A stretch of 64,000 nt of DNA from Comamonas thiooxydans (GCF_002157685.2 NZ_AP026738.1:5084001-5148000), one strand, 5' to 3'; counted from the stretch's first letter, positions 27,553 through 37,175 are shown. Notes: generated by a model from the sequence alone, not told the origin. Program-made: numbers and translations.

Positions 27553-28452
27553 TCAGGGCTGGAAGTCCAGCTGATAGTTCTGCGGGCCGCGATGCGCAAC
27601 CTTGAGCGCCCCCATGCGATTTCCCAGTTCGGCGCAGCGCACCAGGTCCCAACCACGCTCCAGACCAAACAGGAAGGCGCCGCGCCAGGCATCGCCGCAA
27701 CCTGTGGGATCGACCACGGCAGCGGGCTTCACCGGAGCAACCAGTGTCTTTTCACCCTGCTGCCAGACTTCGCAGCCTTCGGCGCCCAGGGTCACGACCA
27801 GGCCGCGCACCTTGCGCGAAATCTCGTCAAAGCTCAGACCCGTGCGCTCGCTGAGCATCTTGCCTTCATAGTCGTTCACTGCCACCCAGTCGGCCTGCTC
27901 GATAAAGGCCTTGAGCTCGTCACCATTGAACATGGGCAGGCCCTGTCCAGGATCGAACACAAAGGGAATGCCTGCTGCTTTGAACTGGGCGGCGTGCTCG
28001 ATCATGGCTTGACGGCCATCGGGAGCAACAATGCCGATCTTGACATCGGCAGCCATATCGGCAGTGATGCGATTCTCGTGCGCCTGCATCATGGCGCCTG
28101 GGTGGAAAGCCGTGATCTGGTTGTTGTCATGGTCGGTCATGATCATGCACTGCGCCGTATGCGTGCTCTGCAGCTGACCCACATGACGGGTCTCAATGCC
28201 CAGCTCCTTGAAGCGCTGCACATAATCCGCACCGTCGCTGCCCACCATGGCCATGGGGTGTGCATCGCCACCGAGCAGCTTCAGGCTATAGGCAATATTG
28301 CCGGCACAGCCACCAAAGTCGCGGCGCAGCGTGGGCACCAGAAACGATACATTCAGTATGTGCAGCTGGTCGGGAAGGATCTGGTCTACGAAACGACCTT
28401 CAAAGGTCATGATGTTGTCGAATGCCAGCGACCCGCAGATCAAAGCGGCCAT
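27553..28452 (-). CDS. PfkB/ribokinase-family sugar or nucleoside kinase
   Basis: 299 residues. The N-terminal glycine-rich motif is RRDFGGCAGNIAYSLKLLGG. The C-terminal PfkB signature is VVDPTGCGDAWRGAFLFGL, whose Asp is the catalytic base and whose GCGD forms the anion hole (GAGD in most relatives). The family phosphorylates sugars or nucleosides with ATP; close relatives in Burkholderiales are often called adenosine kinase, but the substrate cannot be fixed from sequence. The start is the ATG before AALICGSLAFDN, preceded by GAAAGAGA. It follows the DUF3426 gene on the same strand. Confidence 0.85.
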   Translation of the reverse strand: MAALICGSLAFDNIMTFEGRFVDQILPDQLHILNVSFLVPTLRRDFGGCAGNIAYSLKLLGGDAHPMAMVGSDGADYVQRFKELGIETRHVGQLQSTHTAQCMIMTDHDNNQITAFHPGAMMQAHENRITADMAADVKIGIVAPDGRQAMIEHAAQFKAAGIPFVFDPGQGLPMFNGDELKAFIEQADWVAVNDYEGKMLSERTGLSFDEISRKVRGLVVTLGAEGCEVWQQGEKTLVAPVKPAAVVDPTGCGDAWRGAFLFGLERGWDLVRCAELGNRMGALKVAHRGPQNYQLDFQP

Positions 28453-28563
28453 GGTGCGTTCTCTTTCAGAAATGAATGAAGGGTGGCTTGCGCCAACAAG
28501 GATGTACAACGGGCATTTCTATTGACGAGACACCCTGCCTGATCCGAATTGGCACAAGCCGTA

Positions 28564-29832
28564 TTAGGGATAAAAAACCAGCGCCCGGTAACCCGCCACT
28601 GCAGCGCCGAGATCCTGCACCTGCACAGGAACGTTCACGCTCCACTCCTGACGGGCATGCAACTGCTCCGGGCCACCCAGCAGCCTCAGGTCGATCACAC
28701 GGCGCAGCAAAGGCCTGTCCTGCGCATCGGTCAAGGTCAGCTCGGCCATGGGCATGGCCACTGGCGCATCGGAGCGGTTCTCCAATGTCAGGCTCCACTG
28801 GTACCGACGGTCATCAGCAAGCTGCTTGAAGCCCGAGCCACTGATCACCACATCGGCAATCGCGCGGCGGGCCTGCAGCTCGCAACCCGCCAGACTGCAG
28901 GCCTTGGCCAGCACAGGGGCCAGCGCCGGATATTGCGCAGCCAGCACATCACGTTGCAGCCAGGCATATTGCCCCACGACACCGGCTACGGCTACCAGCG
29001 AGCCCAGCACCAGCGCTACACGCATGCCTGCTGAGTGCCAGAACGCCTGCCGGCGGGCCTGGCGTACAAAGCCAGGCTCATCGCCAGCAATGGCAACAGC
29101 CTCATCCGCATCCGTGACAGCCTGCGCCCGGTCCCTGGCGGGTTGTATAGCGCCGATATCGGCATGCAGCAGCGCCTCCTTCGAGACAGCTTCGGCCTGG
29201 GCCTCGTCCTTGAGGTCCTGCGCGGCCTCGGGCATCAGGACCTCGCTCGGCGACGACTGCACAAGCAGCTCCGGCTCGGTGGTAGCGGGAATATCACCAG
29301 ACTCCAGCCCATCCTCCGGCTCGCTCGCGTCCGGATGAGGCTCATGCCGAGCAGCTTCCGCAGCCTCTTCAGTCAGAGGACGCGCCTGATCGACAAACGA
29401 GGGCTGTGCATCCGCCATCCCGGTCATGGAGCCGGACGGCTCCGGTTCGGAAACCACATCGGCAGGCTCTGCTGCCGGTGCGGCTTCTGCGACCTGGGCA
29501 ACAGCCGGTGCCGCGTTCACCGAATCCGATTCCGAAGCCGAACCCTGCAGGGTCTCAGAGGCGGGAGCGACCAGCGCGGAATCATGCTGCGGCCAAGCCG
29601 GCACGGGTTGTTCGTCGGCTTCCGTCGGCTGCACCTCCTGTACGGCAGGTTTCTGCGGCGCATCAGCAGCGTCTGGCTGCAGCAGCTCGTCGGGCACGGA
29701 CTGCAAATCCTGCGAGGCATCAAAGACGCTTTGGCACATCCCGCAGCGCACCCAGCCTTGCGAGATGCGCAGCTGGTCGGCAACCACTTTGAAGCGGGTT
29801 CCACAGGAGGGGCAACGGGTGACTTGGCTCAT
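28564..29832 (-). CDS. Zinc-ribbon DUF3426 membrane protein
   Basis: 422 residues. An MJ0042-type zinc finger opens the protein, with Cys7, Cys10, Cys30 and Cys33 (TRCPSCGTRF, VRCGMCQSVF). Next is an acidic, low-complexity stretch of about 200 residues rich in Ala, Glu, Pro and Ser. One membrane helix (MRVALVLGSLVAVAGVVGQYAWL) follows, then a C-terminal DUF3426 domain with CSLAGCELQARR and a beta-rich end. Function is unknown. The gene lies 60 bases after prmA and is often found downstream of prmA in Betaproteobacteria. Confidence 0.85.
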   Translation of the reverse strand: MSQVTRCPSCGTRFKVVADQLRISQGWVRCGMCQSVFDASQDLQSVPDELLQPDAADAPQKPAVQEVQPTEADEQPVPAWPQHDSALVAPASETLQGSASESDSVNAAPAVAQVAEAAPAAEPADVVSEPEPSGSMTGMADAQPSFVDQARPLTEEAAEAARHEPHPDASEPEDGLESGDIPATTEPELLVQSSPSEVLMPEAAQDLKDEAQAEAVSKEALLHADIGAIQPARDRAQAVTDADEAVAIAGDEPGFVRQARRQAFWHSAGMRVALVLGSLVAVAGVVGQYAWLQRDVLAAQYPALAPVLAKACSLAGCELQARRAIADVVISGSGFKQLADDRRYQWSLTLENRSDAPVAMPMAELTLTDAQDRPLLRRVIDLRLLGGPEQLHARQEWSVNVPVQVQDLGAAVAGYRALVFYP

Positions 29833-29892
29833 CAGGTTCAATTGTAGGCAGCAACAACCCGCACACCTGCCGGCTGCGGGTTTGCGTCGCAA

Positions 29893-30783
29893 TCAGGCTG
29901 CTCGCTGTGCAGTCATGAGAATCCAGCCGTCTTCGCTGTCGGCCACCTCCAGCTTGAGATAAGGCGCATAGGCCTCTTTCAGCTCGTCGGCCTGGCGTTC
30001 CAGAATGCCCGCCAACACCAGATTGCCGCCAGCTTGCACACGACCGCACAGCAGCGGCGCCAGCACCTTGAGCGGCGTAGCCAGAATATTGGCCAGCACG
30101 GTCCGGTACTCACCGCCAGCCGCATCTGGCAGGCCGGCCCTGACTTCCACATGGTTGGCACTGGTGTTGTAGTTGGTCGATTCCACGGCCGCGGGATCGA
30201 TGTCCACCGCATCCACATCGGTCGCGCCGAACTTGGCTGCACCAATGGCCAAAATGCCCGAGCCACATCCATAGTCCAGCGTGCGTCCCAGGGTGCCCTT
30301 GGGCTGGCGTGCAATCCAGCGCAGACACATGCGAGTAGTGGGATGGGTGCCGGTACCGAAAGCCAGACCAGGGTCCAGACGGATGCTGACCTTGGCCTGC
30401 TCGGGCAGTTCATGCCAGGTGGGAACGATCCAGAACTCGGGCGTGATATCCACGGGCTCGAACTGCGACTGCGTCAGGCGCACCCAGTCCTGCTCGGGCA
30501 CGGGCTTGAGGGCCAGAATCTTGCAGCCCTCAAAAAAGTCCTGCGGCAGCAGCAGATCACGCGCCTCGGTGGCTGCGGCTTCGTCGGGATAGAGGGCGAT
30601 CACGCGGCTGCGGTTCCAGCCTTCTTTCGGTGCCGGCATGCCAGGCTCGCCGAACAGTGCCTGCTCGGCTTCGGTCTGCGCATCGGCATCTTCTACGGAC
30701 ACGCTCAATGCATCGAGTGCATCCAGCGCTTCGCTAATGGTTTCGACCCGATCTTCGGGGCACAGCAGGCTCAGCTCGAACAT
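29893..30783 (-). CDS. prmA: Ribosomal protein L11 methyltransferase
   Basis: 296 residues. The N-terminal L11-recognition domain begins MFELSLLCPEDRVETISEALDAL. The methyltransferase domain has LDPGLAFGTGTHPTTRMCL and the SAM-binding motif LDYGCGSGILAIGAAKFGA, then DAVDIDPAAVE and the catalytic-side VLANILATPLKVLAPLL. It trimethylates lysines and the N-terminus of L11. Of two nearby ATGs, the second sits about six bases from the AAAGGA ribosome site and is chosen. The accBC terminator lies upstream, so prmA probably has its own promoter. Confidence 0.96.
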   Translation of the reverse strand: MFELSLLCPEDRVETISEALDALDALSVSVEDADAQTEAEQALFGEPGMPAPKEGWNRSRVIALYPDEAAATEARDLLLPQDFFEGCKILALKPVPEQDWVRLTQSQFEPVDITPEFWIVPTWHELPEQAKVSIRLDPGLAFGTGTHPTTRMCLRWIARQPKGTLGRTLDYGCGSGILAIGAAKFGATDVDAVDIDPAAVESTNYNTSANHVEVRAGLPDAAGGEYRTVLANILATPLKVLAPLLCGRVQAGGNLVLAGILERQADELKEAYAPYLKLEVADSEDGWILMTAQRAA

Positions 30784-30857
30784 GGCCATCCTTTCTAGCA
30801 ACTGCGTCATCCATGCCAGGTCAGGCCTGACGGAGAGAACGCACTTGTACTTTCCTG

Positions 30858-30897
30858 AAAAACGAAAATGCTGGCCTCCGTTACCAGAGGCCAGCAT
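30858..30897 (-). terminator. Intrinsic terminator after accC
   Basis: Perfect 11-base stem ATGCTGGCCTC / GAGGCCAGCAT with an eight-base loop, and TTTTCGTTTTTC after it on the minus strand. It separates accBC from prmA. Confidence 0.88.
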
Positions 30898-30926
30898 GGG
30901 AACTCAGAGCAGCAAGGCTCCTGATC

Positions 30927-32285
30927 TCATCGCTTGTTGGGCGTGCGATGCGTCAGCCACTCTTCCAGATAGTGGATGTTGGTGCCGCCTTCCATGAACT
31001 TGGAGTCGACCATCAGATCCTGGTGCAGCGGAATATTGGTTTTGATGCCTTCCACCACGGTCTCCAGCAAGGCCGTGCGCATGCGGGCCATGGCCTGCTC
31101 GCGGGTATCGCCATAGGCAATGATCTTGCCGATCATGGAGTCGTAGTTGGGCGGCACGAAGTAATTGTTGTACACATGGGTGTCAACGCGCACGCCAGGA
31201 CCGCCGGGAGCATGCCACATGGAGATGCGGCCGGGCGAAGGGATGAACTTGTACGGATCTTCGGCGTTCACACGGCACTCGATGGCGTGCCCCTTGAACT
31301 CGACCTGGCGCTGGGTGAAAGGCATCTTCTCGCCGGCAGCGATCATGATCTGGGTGCGCACGATGTCGATGCCCGTGATCAGCTCGGTGATGGGATGCTC
31401 CACCTGCACGCGGGTGTTCATCTCGATGAAGTAGAACTCGCCGTTCTCGTACAGGAACTCGAAAGTACCCGCACCGCGATAGCCGATCTTCTTGCAGGCC
31501 GCAGCGCAGCGCTCGCCGATCTTCTCGATCAGACGACGGGGAATGCCGGGAGCCGGAGCTTCCTCGATCACCTTCTGGTGGCGACGCTGCATGGAGCAGT
31601 CGCGCTCGCCCAGATACACGGCGTTCTTGTGCGTATCGGCCAGCACCTGGATCTCCACGTGACGTGGGTTCTGCAGGTACTTTTCCATGTAGACGGCAGG
31701 ATTGCCGAAAGCAGCGCCGGCTTCGGCCTTGGTCATCTGCACAGCATTGATCAGTGCAGCTTCTGTGTGCACCACACGCATGCCGCGACCGCCGCCGCCG
31801 CCCGAGGCCTTGATGATCACGGGATAGCCGATGGTCTTGGCAATGCGCTTGATGAGTGCGGGATCGTCGGGCAGTTCGCCGTCCGAGCCGGGCACGCAAG
31901 GCACACCGGCCTTGATCATGGCTTGCTTGGCCGAAACCTTGTCACCCATGGTGCGGATGTTCTCGGGAGTCGGGCCGATAAAGGTGAAACCGCTCTTTTC
32001 CACACGCTCGGCAAAGTCGGCGTTCTCGGACAAAAAGCCGTAACCGGGGTGGATGGCTTCCGCATCGGTCACCTCGGCAGCCGAGATGATGGCCGGCATG
32101 TTGAGGTAGGACAGCGGAGAAGGAGCCGGGCCGATACAGACGGCCTCATCGGCCAGCTTGACGTACTTGGCATCGCGATCGGCTTCGGAATACACCATCA
32201 CCGCCTTGATACCCAGCTCACGGCAAGCGCGCTGGATGCGCAGGGCGATCTCGCCCCGATTGGCAACCAAAATTTTCTTAAACAT
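30927..32285 (-). CDS. accC: Acetyl-CoA carboxylase, biotin carboxylase subunit
   Basis: 452 residues (E. coli AccC 449). The start [26 protein letters not shown] is diagnostic. ATP-grasp features are [35 protein letters not shown] and [27 protein letters not shown] (metal ligands and the catalytic Arg region). It carboxylates the biotin on AccB with bicarbonate and ATP, the first half-reaction of fatty-acid synthesis. It is cotranscribed with accB, about 125 bases upstream on the same strand. Confidence 0.98.
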   Translation of the reverse strand: MFKKILVANRGEIALRIQRACRELGIKAVMVYSEADRDAKYVKLADEAVCIGPAPSPLSYLNMPAIISAAEVTDAEAIHPGYGFLSENADFAERVEKSGFTFIGPTPENIRTMGDKVSAKQAMIKAGVPCVPGSDGELPDDPALIKRIAKTIGYPVIIKASGGGGGRGMRVVHTEAALINAVQMTKAEAGAAFGNPAVYMEKYLQNPRHVEIQVLADTHKNAVYLGERDCSMQRRHQKVIEEAPAPGIPRRLIEKIGERCAAACKKIGYRGAGTFEFLYENGEFYFIEMNTRVQVEHPITELITGIDIVRTQIMIAAGEKMPFTQRQVEFKGHAIECRVNAEDPYKFIPSPGRISMWHAPGGPGVRVDTHVYNNYFVPPNYDSMIGKIIAYGDTREQAMARMRTALLETVVEGIKTNIPLHQDLMVDSKFMEGGTNIHYLEEWLTHRTPNKR

Positions 32286-32409
32286 GAAGTTCCTCGCAGC
32301 TTGGTGCCTGTGCCGCAGCACAGACTACTGCCAATGACTCAGTCGCGCAGCCAGTGGCTAGCGCACCTCTGCGCTGCCATGCGAACTGCACGCAACGCCT
32401 CATGATCTA

Positions 32410-32868
32410 TCACTCGATCACGAACAGAGGCTGGCCGTATTCCACAGCCTGGCCGTTTTCACCCAGAACGCGAACAATGGTGCCGGTCTTGTCGGCTTCG
32501 ATTTCGTTGAGGATCTTCATGGCTTCAACGATGCAGATGGTTTCGCCTTCCTTGACCTGGCTTCCCACATCCACAAAGGGCTTGGCGCCGGGGCTGGAGG
32601 CACGGTAGAAAGTACCGACCATGGGCGACTTGACCACATGGCCTTCAGCAGCAGGGGCTGCGGCCGCCACAGGAGCAGCGGCAACGGGAGCGGCAGCCAA
32701 GGGGGCAGCCATCACAGGAGCGGCTTGCACGGGGGCAGCAACGTATTGGTGAACCACACCTTCGCTCTTGACGATACGGACCTTGCCCTCTGCTTCGGTG
32801 ATCTCCAGTTCCGACACATTCGATTCGGACACGAGATCAATAAGGGTCTTGAGTTTTCGCAAATCCAT
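32410..32868 (-). CDS. accB: Acetyl-CoA carboxylase, biotin carboxyl carrier protein
   Basis: 152 residues. The N-terminal part [23 protein letters not shown] is followed by a flexible Ala/Pro/Val linker (about residues 45-75). The biotinyl domain starts at [14 protein letters not shown]; biotin attaches to Lys118 in [10 protein letters not shown]. Most bacteria have EAMKMMN, so Ile-Leu after the Lys is a small variant. It shuttles carboxybiotin between AccC and AccAD. The ATG is preceded by GGAGCTCC. Confidence 0.97.
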   Translation of the reverse strand: MDLRKLKTLIDLVSESNVSELEITEAEGKVRIVKSEGVVHQYVAAPVQAAPVMAAPLAAAPVAAAPVAAAAPAAEGHVVKSPMVGTFYRASSPGAKPFVDVGSQVKEGETICIVEAMKILNEIEADKTGTIVRVLGENGQAVEYGQPLFVIE

Positions 32869-33015
32869 GGGAGCTCCAGCGACGTATTTCTAAACAGGGC
32901 GCGAATTTACCTCAAATTCGGCCTTCTGCGTGCATTGGCAGATATTTTTCACTAACGTCGCCATGGAATTTAGTTACCTACACTTTTCTGACGACAAGAG
33001 CAATGTTCATTCGCT

Positions 33016-33567
33016 CTATTTGCTCCAATCTGTCAGATCTTCGCTGGAAAGCTCGCCTATTTTACGTTGCCGCACTTGCCCCTTGGCATCAAAAAGAACC
33101 GTGAATGGCAAGCCTCCCTGCAAGTTACCCAGGCTTCTGCTCAGTCCCAATCCCCCTTGCATGGCGATGGCTACCGGGAACTGCACGGGCTGACGCTGCA
33201 AAAAACGCAGCACGGCTTCGGATTTGTCAACCGCGAGGCCAACGACCTGAATACCTTTTGCACCTTGCTGCGCCGCAAACTCGCTGAGCATGGGCAGCTC
33301 CTTGACACAGGGCGGACACCAGGTGGCCCAGAAGTTCACCAGCAGGGGGCGGCCCTGTAAAGCGGCCATGGCAAAAGGCTTGCCATCGGGGGTTTCAAAC
33401 GTATGACTCCATAGCTGTGCCTCGACGCCAGGGCCCATGGCCTGCGGCTGGCTGCGCCACCAGGCCACACCGGCGCCCCCCCCGGCCGCAACTGCAGCCA
33501 CTGCGCCGGTCAGCCACAGGCGGCGCGAGCCATTGGTCGACTTGTTCTCAGAGGTGTTTTCACTCAT
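33016..33567 (-). CDS. TlpA-like membrane-anchored thioredoxin
   Basis: 183 residues. A single N-terminal membrane segment (LWLTGAVAAVAAGGGAGVAW) has no cleavage site and is followed by a periplasmic thioredoxin fold. The active site is FWATWCPPCVKELPML, with the CPPC typical of TlpA/ResA reductants, and the cis-proline loop is GGLPFTVLFD. It probably reduces periplasmic disulfides, for example in cytochrome c or copper-site assembly. AGGAG lies upstream of the chosen ATG. The start overlaps the end of the upstream gene by eight bases. Confidence 0.9.
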   Translation of the reverse strand: MSENTSENKSTNGSRRLWLTGAVAAVAAGGGAGVAWWRSQPQAMGPGVEAQLWSHTFETPDGKPFAMAALQGRPLLVNFWATWCPPCVKELPMLSEFAAQQGAKGIQVVGLAVDKSEAVLRFLQRQPVQFPVAIAMQGGLGLSRSLGNLQGGLPFTVLFDAKGQVRQRKIGELSSEDLTDWSK

Positions 33568-34162
33568 CGCAGCTCTCCTGCAGCAGCTTGCGCAAGGCCT
33601 TGGCATCGCCACGCGGGCTGCGACCATGACTATCGGGCTTCATCGCGCCGCGCATATCGTCATGGTCGTAGACCAGCAGATGCACGCCCACGGTTTCGTT
33701 GATAGGCTTGCACAGTGCGTGAACGGAAAGCGCCTCGACCGGCTTGCCCTGAAAGCCTGTGACCGTACTCGGCTCGTATTGCACATGGTTGTTGATGAGC
33801 GCTATTTCGGCAGACTTGGGATCATCGCAGAACAGTTGCAGATAGATATCCGACAGCCGCGTGGCCGTGCCGCGCCAGACCGCTCCGGCCAGATGCGGGC
33901 GAAACTCCTGCAGCCTGTCCATCCAGACCAGGGCCAGCTCGCGCAGTGCCTGCAACTCCTGCGGCTGGGTGTCGCCGCAGAACAGCTCTATATATTCACG
34001 CACCGCTTCTTCAAGCTGGTCGTTGTCAGGCAGCGCCGTGCGGCCGGGCAGGCCGAGCTGACGCACGGCCCGTTGCTTGGCCGGGCCCCATTCAAGGCCT
34101 TCCTCCACCACCAGGCGGGCCGCTGTCTGAGCGATTTCAGCAGTCACGTTATCCAAACTCAT
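33560..34162 (-). CDS. Conserved protein of unknown function, possible nucleotidyltransferase-like fold
   Basis: 200 residues, no signal peptide. The N-terminal half is helical (IAQTAARLVVEEGLEWGPAKQRAVRQLG, then EAVREYIELFCGD). The C-terminal half has AVWRGTATRLSDIYLQLFCDDPKSAEIALINN, which loosely resembles the G-x-x-T-x-x-S-D-x-D region of nucleotidyltransferases, though the second Asp is replaced by Tyr. It then has VQYEPSTVTGFQGKPVEALSV and NETVGVHLLVYDHDDMRG. I do not recognise the family. It overlaps the TlpA-like gene and is divergent from mpl; some databases carry wrong muropeptide-ligase names for such neighbours. Confidence 0.75.
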   Translation of the reverse strand: MSLDNVTAEIAQTAARLVVEEGLEWGPAKQRAVRQLGLPGRTALPDNDQLEEAVREYIELFCGDTQPQELQALRELALVWMDRLQEFRPHLAGAVWRGTATRLSDIYLQLFCDDPKSAEIALINNHVQYEPSTVTGFQGKPVEALSVHALCKPINETVGVHLLVYDHDDMRGAMKPDSHGRSPRGDAKALRKLLQESCDE

Positions 34163-34266
34163 AGCGCTATTTCATCACGCCCGCCGCAGCAGGCGCGGCA
34201 GGTCATGCACGCATTGTGACCCAGATGAATGACCGCACTTTGACTTGGACCGTACGAGCCAAGGTT

Positions 34267-34352
34267 TTGATAGCTGCCAGCACCCGTTTCGTATCTAACT
34301 GAAAGTAAAAACACATTTAAATCCATATAGATCATGCGCAACCAGCTATCAA
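34267..34352. repeat. Short palindromic element with TTGATAGCTG ends
   Basis: An 86-base segment with a perfect 10-base terminal inverted repeat TTGATAGCTG / CAGCTATCAA in the gap between divergent genes. The right end on the minus strand reads AGCTGGTTGCGCAT (11 of 14 matching the AGCTGCTTGCGCTT core). The interior is AT-rich for this genome. Similar in length and ends to the elements at 7.8 and 14.4 kb. Confidence 0.6.
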
Positions 34353-34435
34353 TTTGACAATAAAGGTTACCGTCAGCGCCCAGGCGGGCCATGGCTTGCC
34401 TCCAGGTCATGCAGGCAAACGTAGAATCCCCGGCC

Positions 34436-35854
34436 ATGCACATACATATCCTGGGCATTTGCGGCACCTTCATGGGAGGCTTGGCCGCCTTGGCACGAGA
34501 AGCCGGTCACAAAGTGACGGGCTGCGATTCCGGCGTTTACCCGCCGATGAGCGATCAGCTGCGCCAACTGGGCATCGAGCTGATCGAGGGCTATGGCGCC
34601 GACCAGATTGCGCTCAAGCCCGATATGTATGTGGTCGGCAACGTGGTCAGCCGCAAACGCCTGCCCGACGGATCGCCCAAATTCCCGCTGATGGAAGCGA
34701 TTCTGGACACTGGCGCCGCCTATACCAGCGGCCCGCAATGGCTGGCCGAGCATGTGCTGCGCGGTCGCCATGTGCTGGCCGTGGCCGGCACCCATGGCAA
34801 GACCACCACCACATCCATGCTGACCTGGGTGCTTGAGTGTGCGGGTCTGCAACCCGGTTTCCTGGTCGGCGGCGTACCGCTGGACTTTGGCGTCTCCGCC
34901 CGCCTCGGTGCGGCCAGGCGTCCTGTCGCGGGCCCTGGCCCCGTCGGTGACGAACCAGCGTTTGTGATCGAGGCCGATGAGTACGACACCGCCTTTTTCG
35001 ACAAGCGCAGCAAGTTTGTGCACTACCGCCCCCGCACGGCGGTGCTCAACAACCTGGAATTCGATCACGCCGACATCTTTGACGATCTGGCTGCCATCGA
35101 GCGCCAGTTCCACCACCTGATACGTACCGTGCCGTCGACCGGCCGTGTGGTGAGCAACGGCCTGGAAGAAAGTCTGACCCGCGTGCTGGGCCAGGGCTGC
35201 TGGAGCGAAGTACGGAGCTTCGGCTCGGCTGTCAGCGATTTCAGCGCCGATGGCGATCCCAGCGACTTTGCCGTGCTGCACCGCGGCAAAAAAGTGGCGC
35301 AACTGCGCTGGAGCCTGACCGGCGTGCACAACCAGCTCAATGCACTGGCCGCCATCGCTGCCGCCGACCATCTGGGCGTCAGTGCCGAGGTGGCTTGCGA
35401 AGCCCTGTCGCGCTTTCAGAATGTCAAGCGTCGCATGGAGCTGCGCGGCACGGTCAACGGCATCGAGGTCTATGACGACTTCGCCCACCACCCCACAGCC
35501 ATCCGCACCACCCTGGACGGTCTGCGCCGCAAGCTCGGGGCAGAGGCCCGCATCCTGGCGGTGTTCGAGCCTCGCAGCAACACCATGAAGCTGGGCACCA
35601 TGAAGAGCCAGTTGCCCTGGTCGCTGGAAAGCGCCGATCTGGTCTTCTGCCACACTGCAGGCCTCGACTGGGATGCCGCCGAAGCACTGGAATCCATGGG
35701 CGTAGGCGCCGGCCAGCGCGCTCAGGTAGCGGGTGATATCGAGACCCTGATAGCGCAGATCAGCGCCGTCGTCCGCCCCGGTGACCATATCGTCTGCATG
35801 AGCAATGGCGGCTTCGGCGGCATCCACGCCAAGCTACTGGAAGCGCTGAAATAA
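34436..35854 (+). CDS. mpl: UDP-N-acetylmuramate:L-alanyl-gamma-D-glutamyl-meso-diaminopimelate ligase
   Basis: 472 residues. It starts MHIHILGICGTFMGGLAALAREAGHKVTG, the Mpl form of the N-terminal nucleotide fold. The ATP loop is [12 protein letters not shown], the central domain has EADEYDTAFFDKRSKFVHY and FDHADIF, and the C-terminal domain has YDDFAHHPTAI and EPRSNTMKLGTMK. It reattaches recycled tripeptide to UDP-MurNAc, downstream of AmpD in the same recycling route. The start is the ATG aligning with Mpl; the upstream extension is not conserved in pattern. Confidence 0.96.
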   Translation: MHIHILGICGTFMGGLAALAREAGHKVTGCDSGVYPPMSDQLRQLGIELIEGYGADQIALKPDMYVVGNVVSRKRLPDGSPKFPLMEAILDTGAAYTSGPQWLAEHVLRGRHVLAVAGTHGKTTTTSMLTWVLECAGLQPGFLVGGVPLDFGVSARLGAARRPVAGPGPVGDEPAFVIEADEYDTAFFDKRSKFVHYRPRTAVLNNLEFDHADIFDDLAAIERQFHHLIRTVPSTGRVVSNGLEESLTRVLGQGCWSEVRSFGSAVSDFSADGDPSDFAVLHRGKKVAQLRWSLTGVHNQLNALAAIAAADHLGVSAEVACEALSRFQNVKRRMELRGTVNGIEVYDDFAHHPTAIRTTLDGLRRKLGAEARILAVFEPRSNTMKLGTMKSQLPWSLESADLVFCHTAGLDWDAAEALESMGVGAGQRAQVAGDIETLIAQISAVVRPGDHIVCMSNGGFGGIHAKLLEALK

Positions 35855-35868
35855 GCCCTGAAAAAAGC

Positions 35869-35894
35869 AAATGCCCGCCAAACGCGGGCATTTT
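35869..35894 (+). terminator. Intrinsic terminator after mpl
   Basis: AAATGCCCGC and GCGGGCATTT form a perfect stem with a five-base loop and a T-run, 15 bases after the mpl stop. Confidence 0.9.
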
Positions 35895-35930
35895 CATCAG
35901 CAACCTTCAAAACTGGCATGCCTTGACACG

Positions 35931-36018
35931 GAGACAGCAAGCAAGAGCCGTCTCGCAGCGAGGCTGTCGCCCCCTCCGCGAAGCAGAGAGGGGGAAGCCG
36001 CAAAGCGGCTCAGGGGTG
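35931..36018 (-). repeat. Stop-codon-adjacent GC-rich repeat, copy 3
   Basis: On the minus strand, directly after the stop of the downstream small gene: CACCCCTGAGCCGCTTTGCGG, CTTCCCCCTCTCTGCTTCGC, GGAGGGGGCGACAGCC, then CTCGCTGCGAGACGG and CTCTTGCTTGCTGTC. The clearest copy, with a nearly intact central CTTCCCCC...GGGGG stem. Confidence 0.78.
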
Positions 36019-36336
36019 TCAATAACTGATTGACATCGCCGGCACATCCACCCGGATCAAGGGTTTGGACAATACAGCATGCGCTGCCAGGGCATAGCTG
36101 TTGCGCCAGTCTTCGTTGTCAAACAGCTCGGGGCGATTGCGCGCCTCACGCGCCACCACCACCAGCTTGTCAGCCAGCAACACCTTGCCGGTGGCCCGCA
36201 AAGGCTCGCACTCGAGCGAGACAAACTGCTGATCCAGCCAGCGTCGACCTTCGTCCGAACTGATAGGGGACAGCGACTGGGTATCGACCCGGTATTCACG
36301 GTCGCCATCCAAAACCACGATTACTTCACTACGCAT
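36019..36336 (-). CDS. Small conserved protein of unknown function
   Basis: 105 residues, soluble. It starts MRSEVIVVLDGDREYRV after a strong GAGGAG ribosome site and ends SKPLIRVDVPAMSISY. Regularly spaced hydrophobics (VIVVL, VLLADKLVVVA) suggest a small alpha/beta domain. No motif is recognised. It is divergent from the yqcC-like gene and convergent with mpl, with its stop abutting a dispersed repeat. Confidence 0.7.
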   Translation of the reverse strand: MRSEVIVVLDGDREYRVDTQSLSPISSDEGRRWLDQQFVSLECEPLRATGKVLLADKLVVVAREARNRPELFDNEDWRNSYALAAHAVLSKPLIRVDVPAMSISY

Positions 36337-36730
36337 AAATCTCCTCTGACCTGGTGACTCTTGCACCATTCGTTATCGTGGCCACAGCTTAATAGTGACC
36401 GCGGTGCTGAAGACGCTGCAAGCTGACGGCTTGCAAACAGCTGCGGCAACCACTGCAAGACCTGAAAGCGCGCCTCATGCATCACAGCGGTTACGGGAAC
36501 ATGGTGTGCAAAGCAATGCAAAAACATTAAATTTGATAGCATCACTTACATACTTGGCATCAATATAAGGGCAAAACTGTCTTTTTCAAGTGTCATTACG
36601 GACTTGTAACCAGCCAGTTATCTCCATCCAGGCTCCTGCCTTGAAAATGTGATGAGAGGACTTACATACTGGACAGATCTTTGACGAATACCAGTTTGCA
36701 GGCCTTGCAACGCCTTCAGGAACCATCACC
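36337..36730. other. Divergent intergenic region, no gene seen
   Basis: About 390 bases, AT-richer than average. ACTTACATACT occurs twice (36544-36554 and 36660-36670), 116 bases apart on the yqcC side, possibly a regulator site. TATAAG near 36565 could be a -10 element but lacks a good partner. No RNA gene is visible. Confidence 0.4.
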
Positions 36731-37102
36731 ATGACCGCTGAAAACATCCACCAAGAAATACGCGAGCATCTGCAACAACTGGAGACCGAACTGCAGGTCC
36801 AGAAGCTCTGGTCCGCCGTAGCCCCAGACCCCAAGGCACTGGAATCCACCACGCCTTTCATGTACGACACGCTCAAGCTGCACGAGTGGCTGCAATGGGT
36901 GTTCATCCCGCGCCTGCGCGCCGTGATCGATGCCAAGGGCAGCCTCCCCCACCAAAGCCATGTATATCCGCTGGCCGACCACGAGTGGCAGCAGCGCACC
37001 GACTTTGACAAGCAGCATCTGCTGCGCCTGCTCAACCGCATCGATGCCACCCTCAATGGATGCGAGATGACACCGGAATCAACGCCGGACACCAAACACT
37101 GA
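36731..37102 (+). CDS. yqcC: YqcC-family protein
   Basis: 123 residues, soluble and helical. QEIREHLQQLETELQVQKLWSA at the start, then PFMYDTLKLHEWLQWVFIPRLRAVID, match the YqcC/DUF446 family, whose hallmark is the W-L-Q-W-V-F-I-P-R block. The function of the family is not known. A convergent terminator hairpin follows. Confidence 0.85.
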   Translation: MTAENIHQEIREHLQQLETELQVQKLWSAVAPDPKALESTTPFMYDTLKLHEWLQWVFIPRLRAVIDAKGSLPHQSHVYPLADHEWQQRTDFDKQHLLRLLNRIDATLNGCEMTPESTPDTKH

Positions 37103-37130
37103 TCGAGCAGGCAGGCAACCCACTCCCGTA

Positions 37131-37175
37131 TGGAAAAACAAACAGGCCACAGGAAATACTCCTTGTGGCCTGTTT
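37131..37175 (-). terminator. Intrinsic terminator after aroG
   Basis: AAACAGGCCACAAGG and CCTGTGGCCTGTTT form a long stem. On the minus strand it is followed by TGTTTGTTTTTCC, so it mainly serves aroG; on the plus strand the T-run is weak. Confidence 0.8.
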
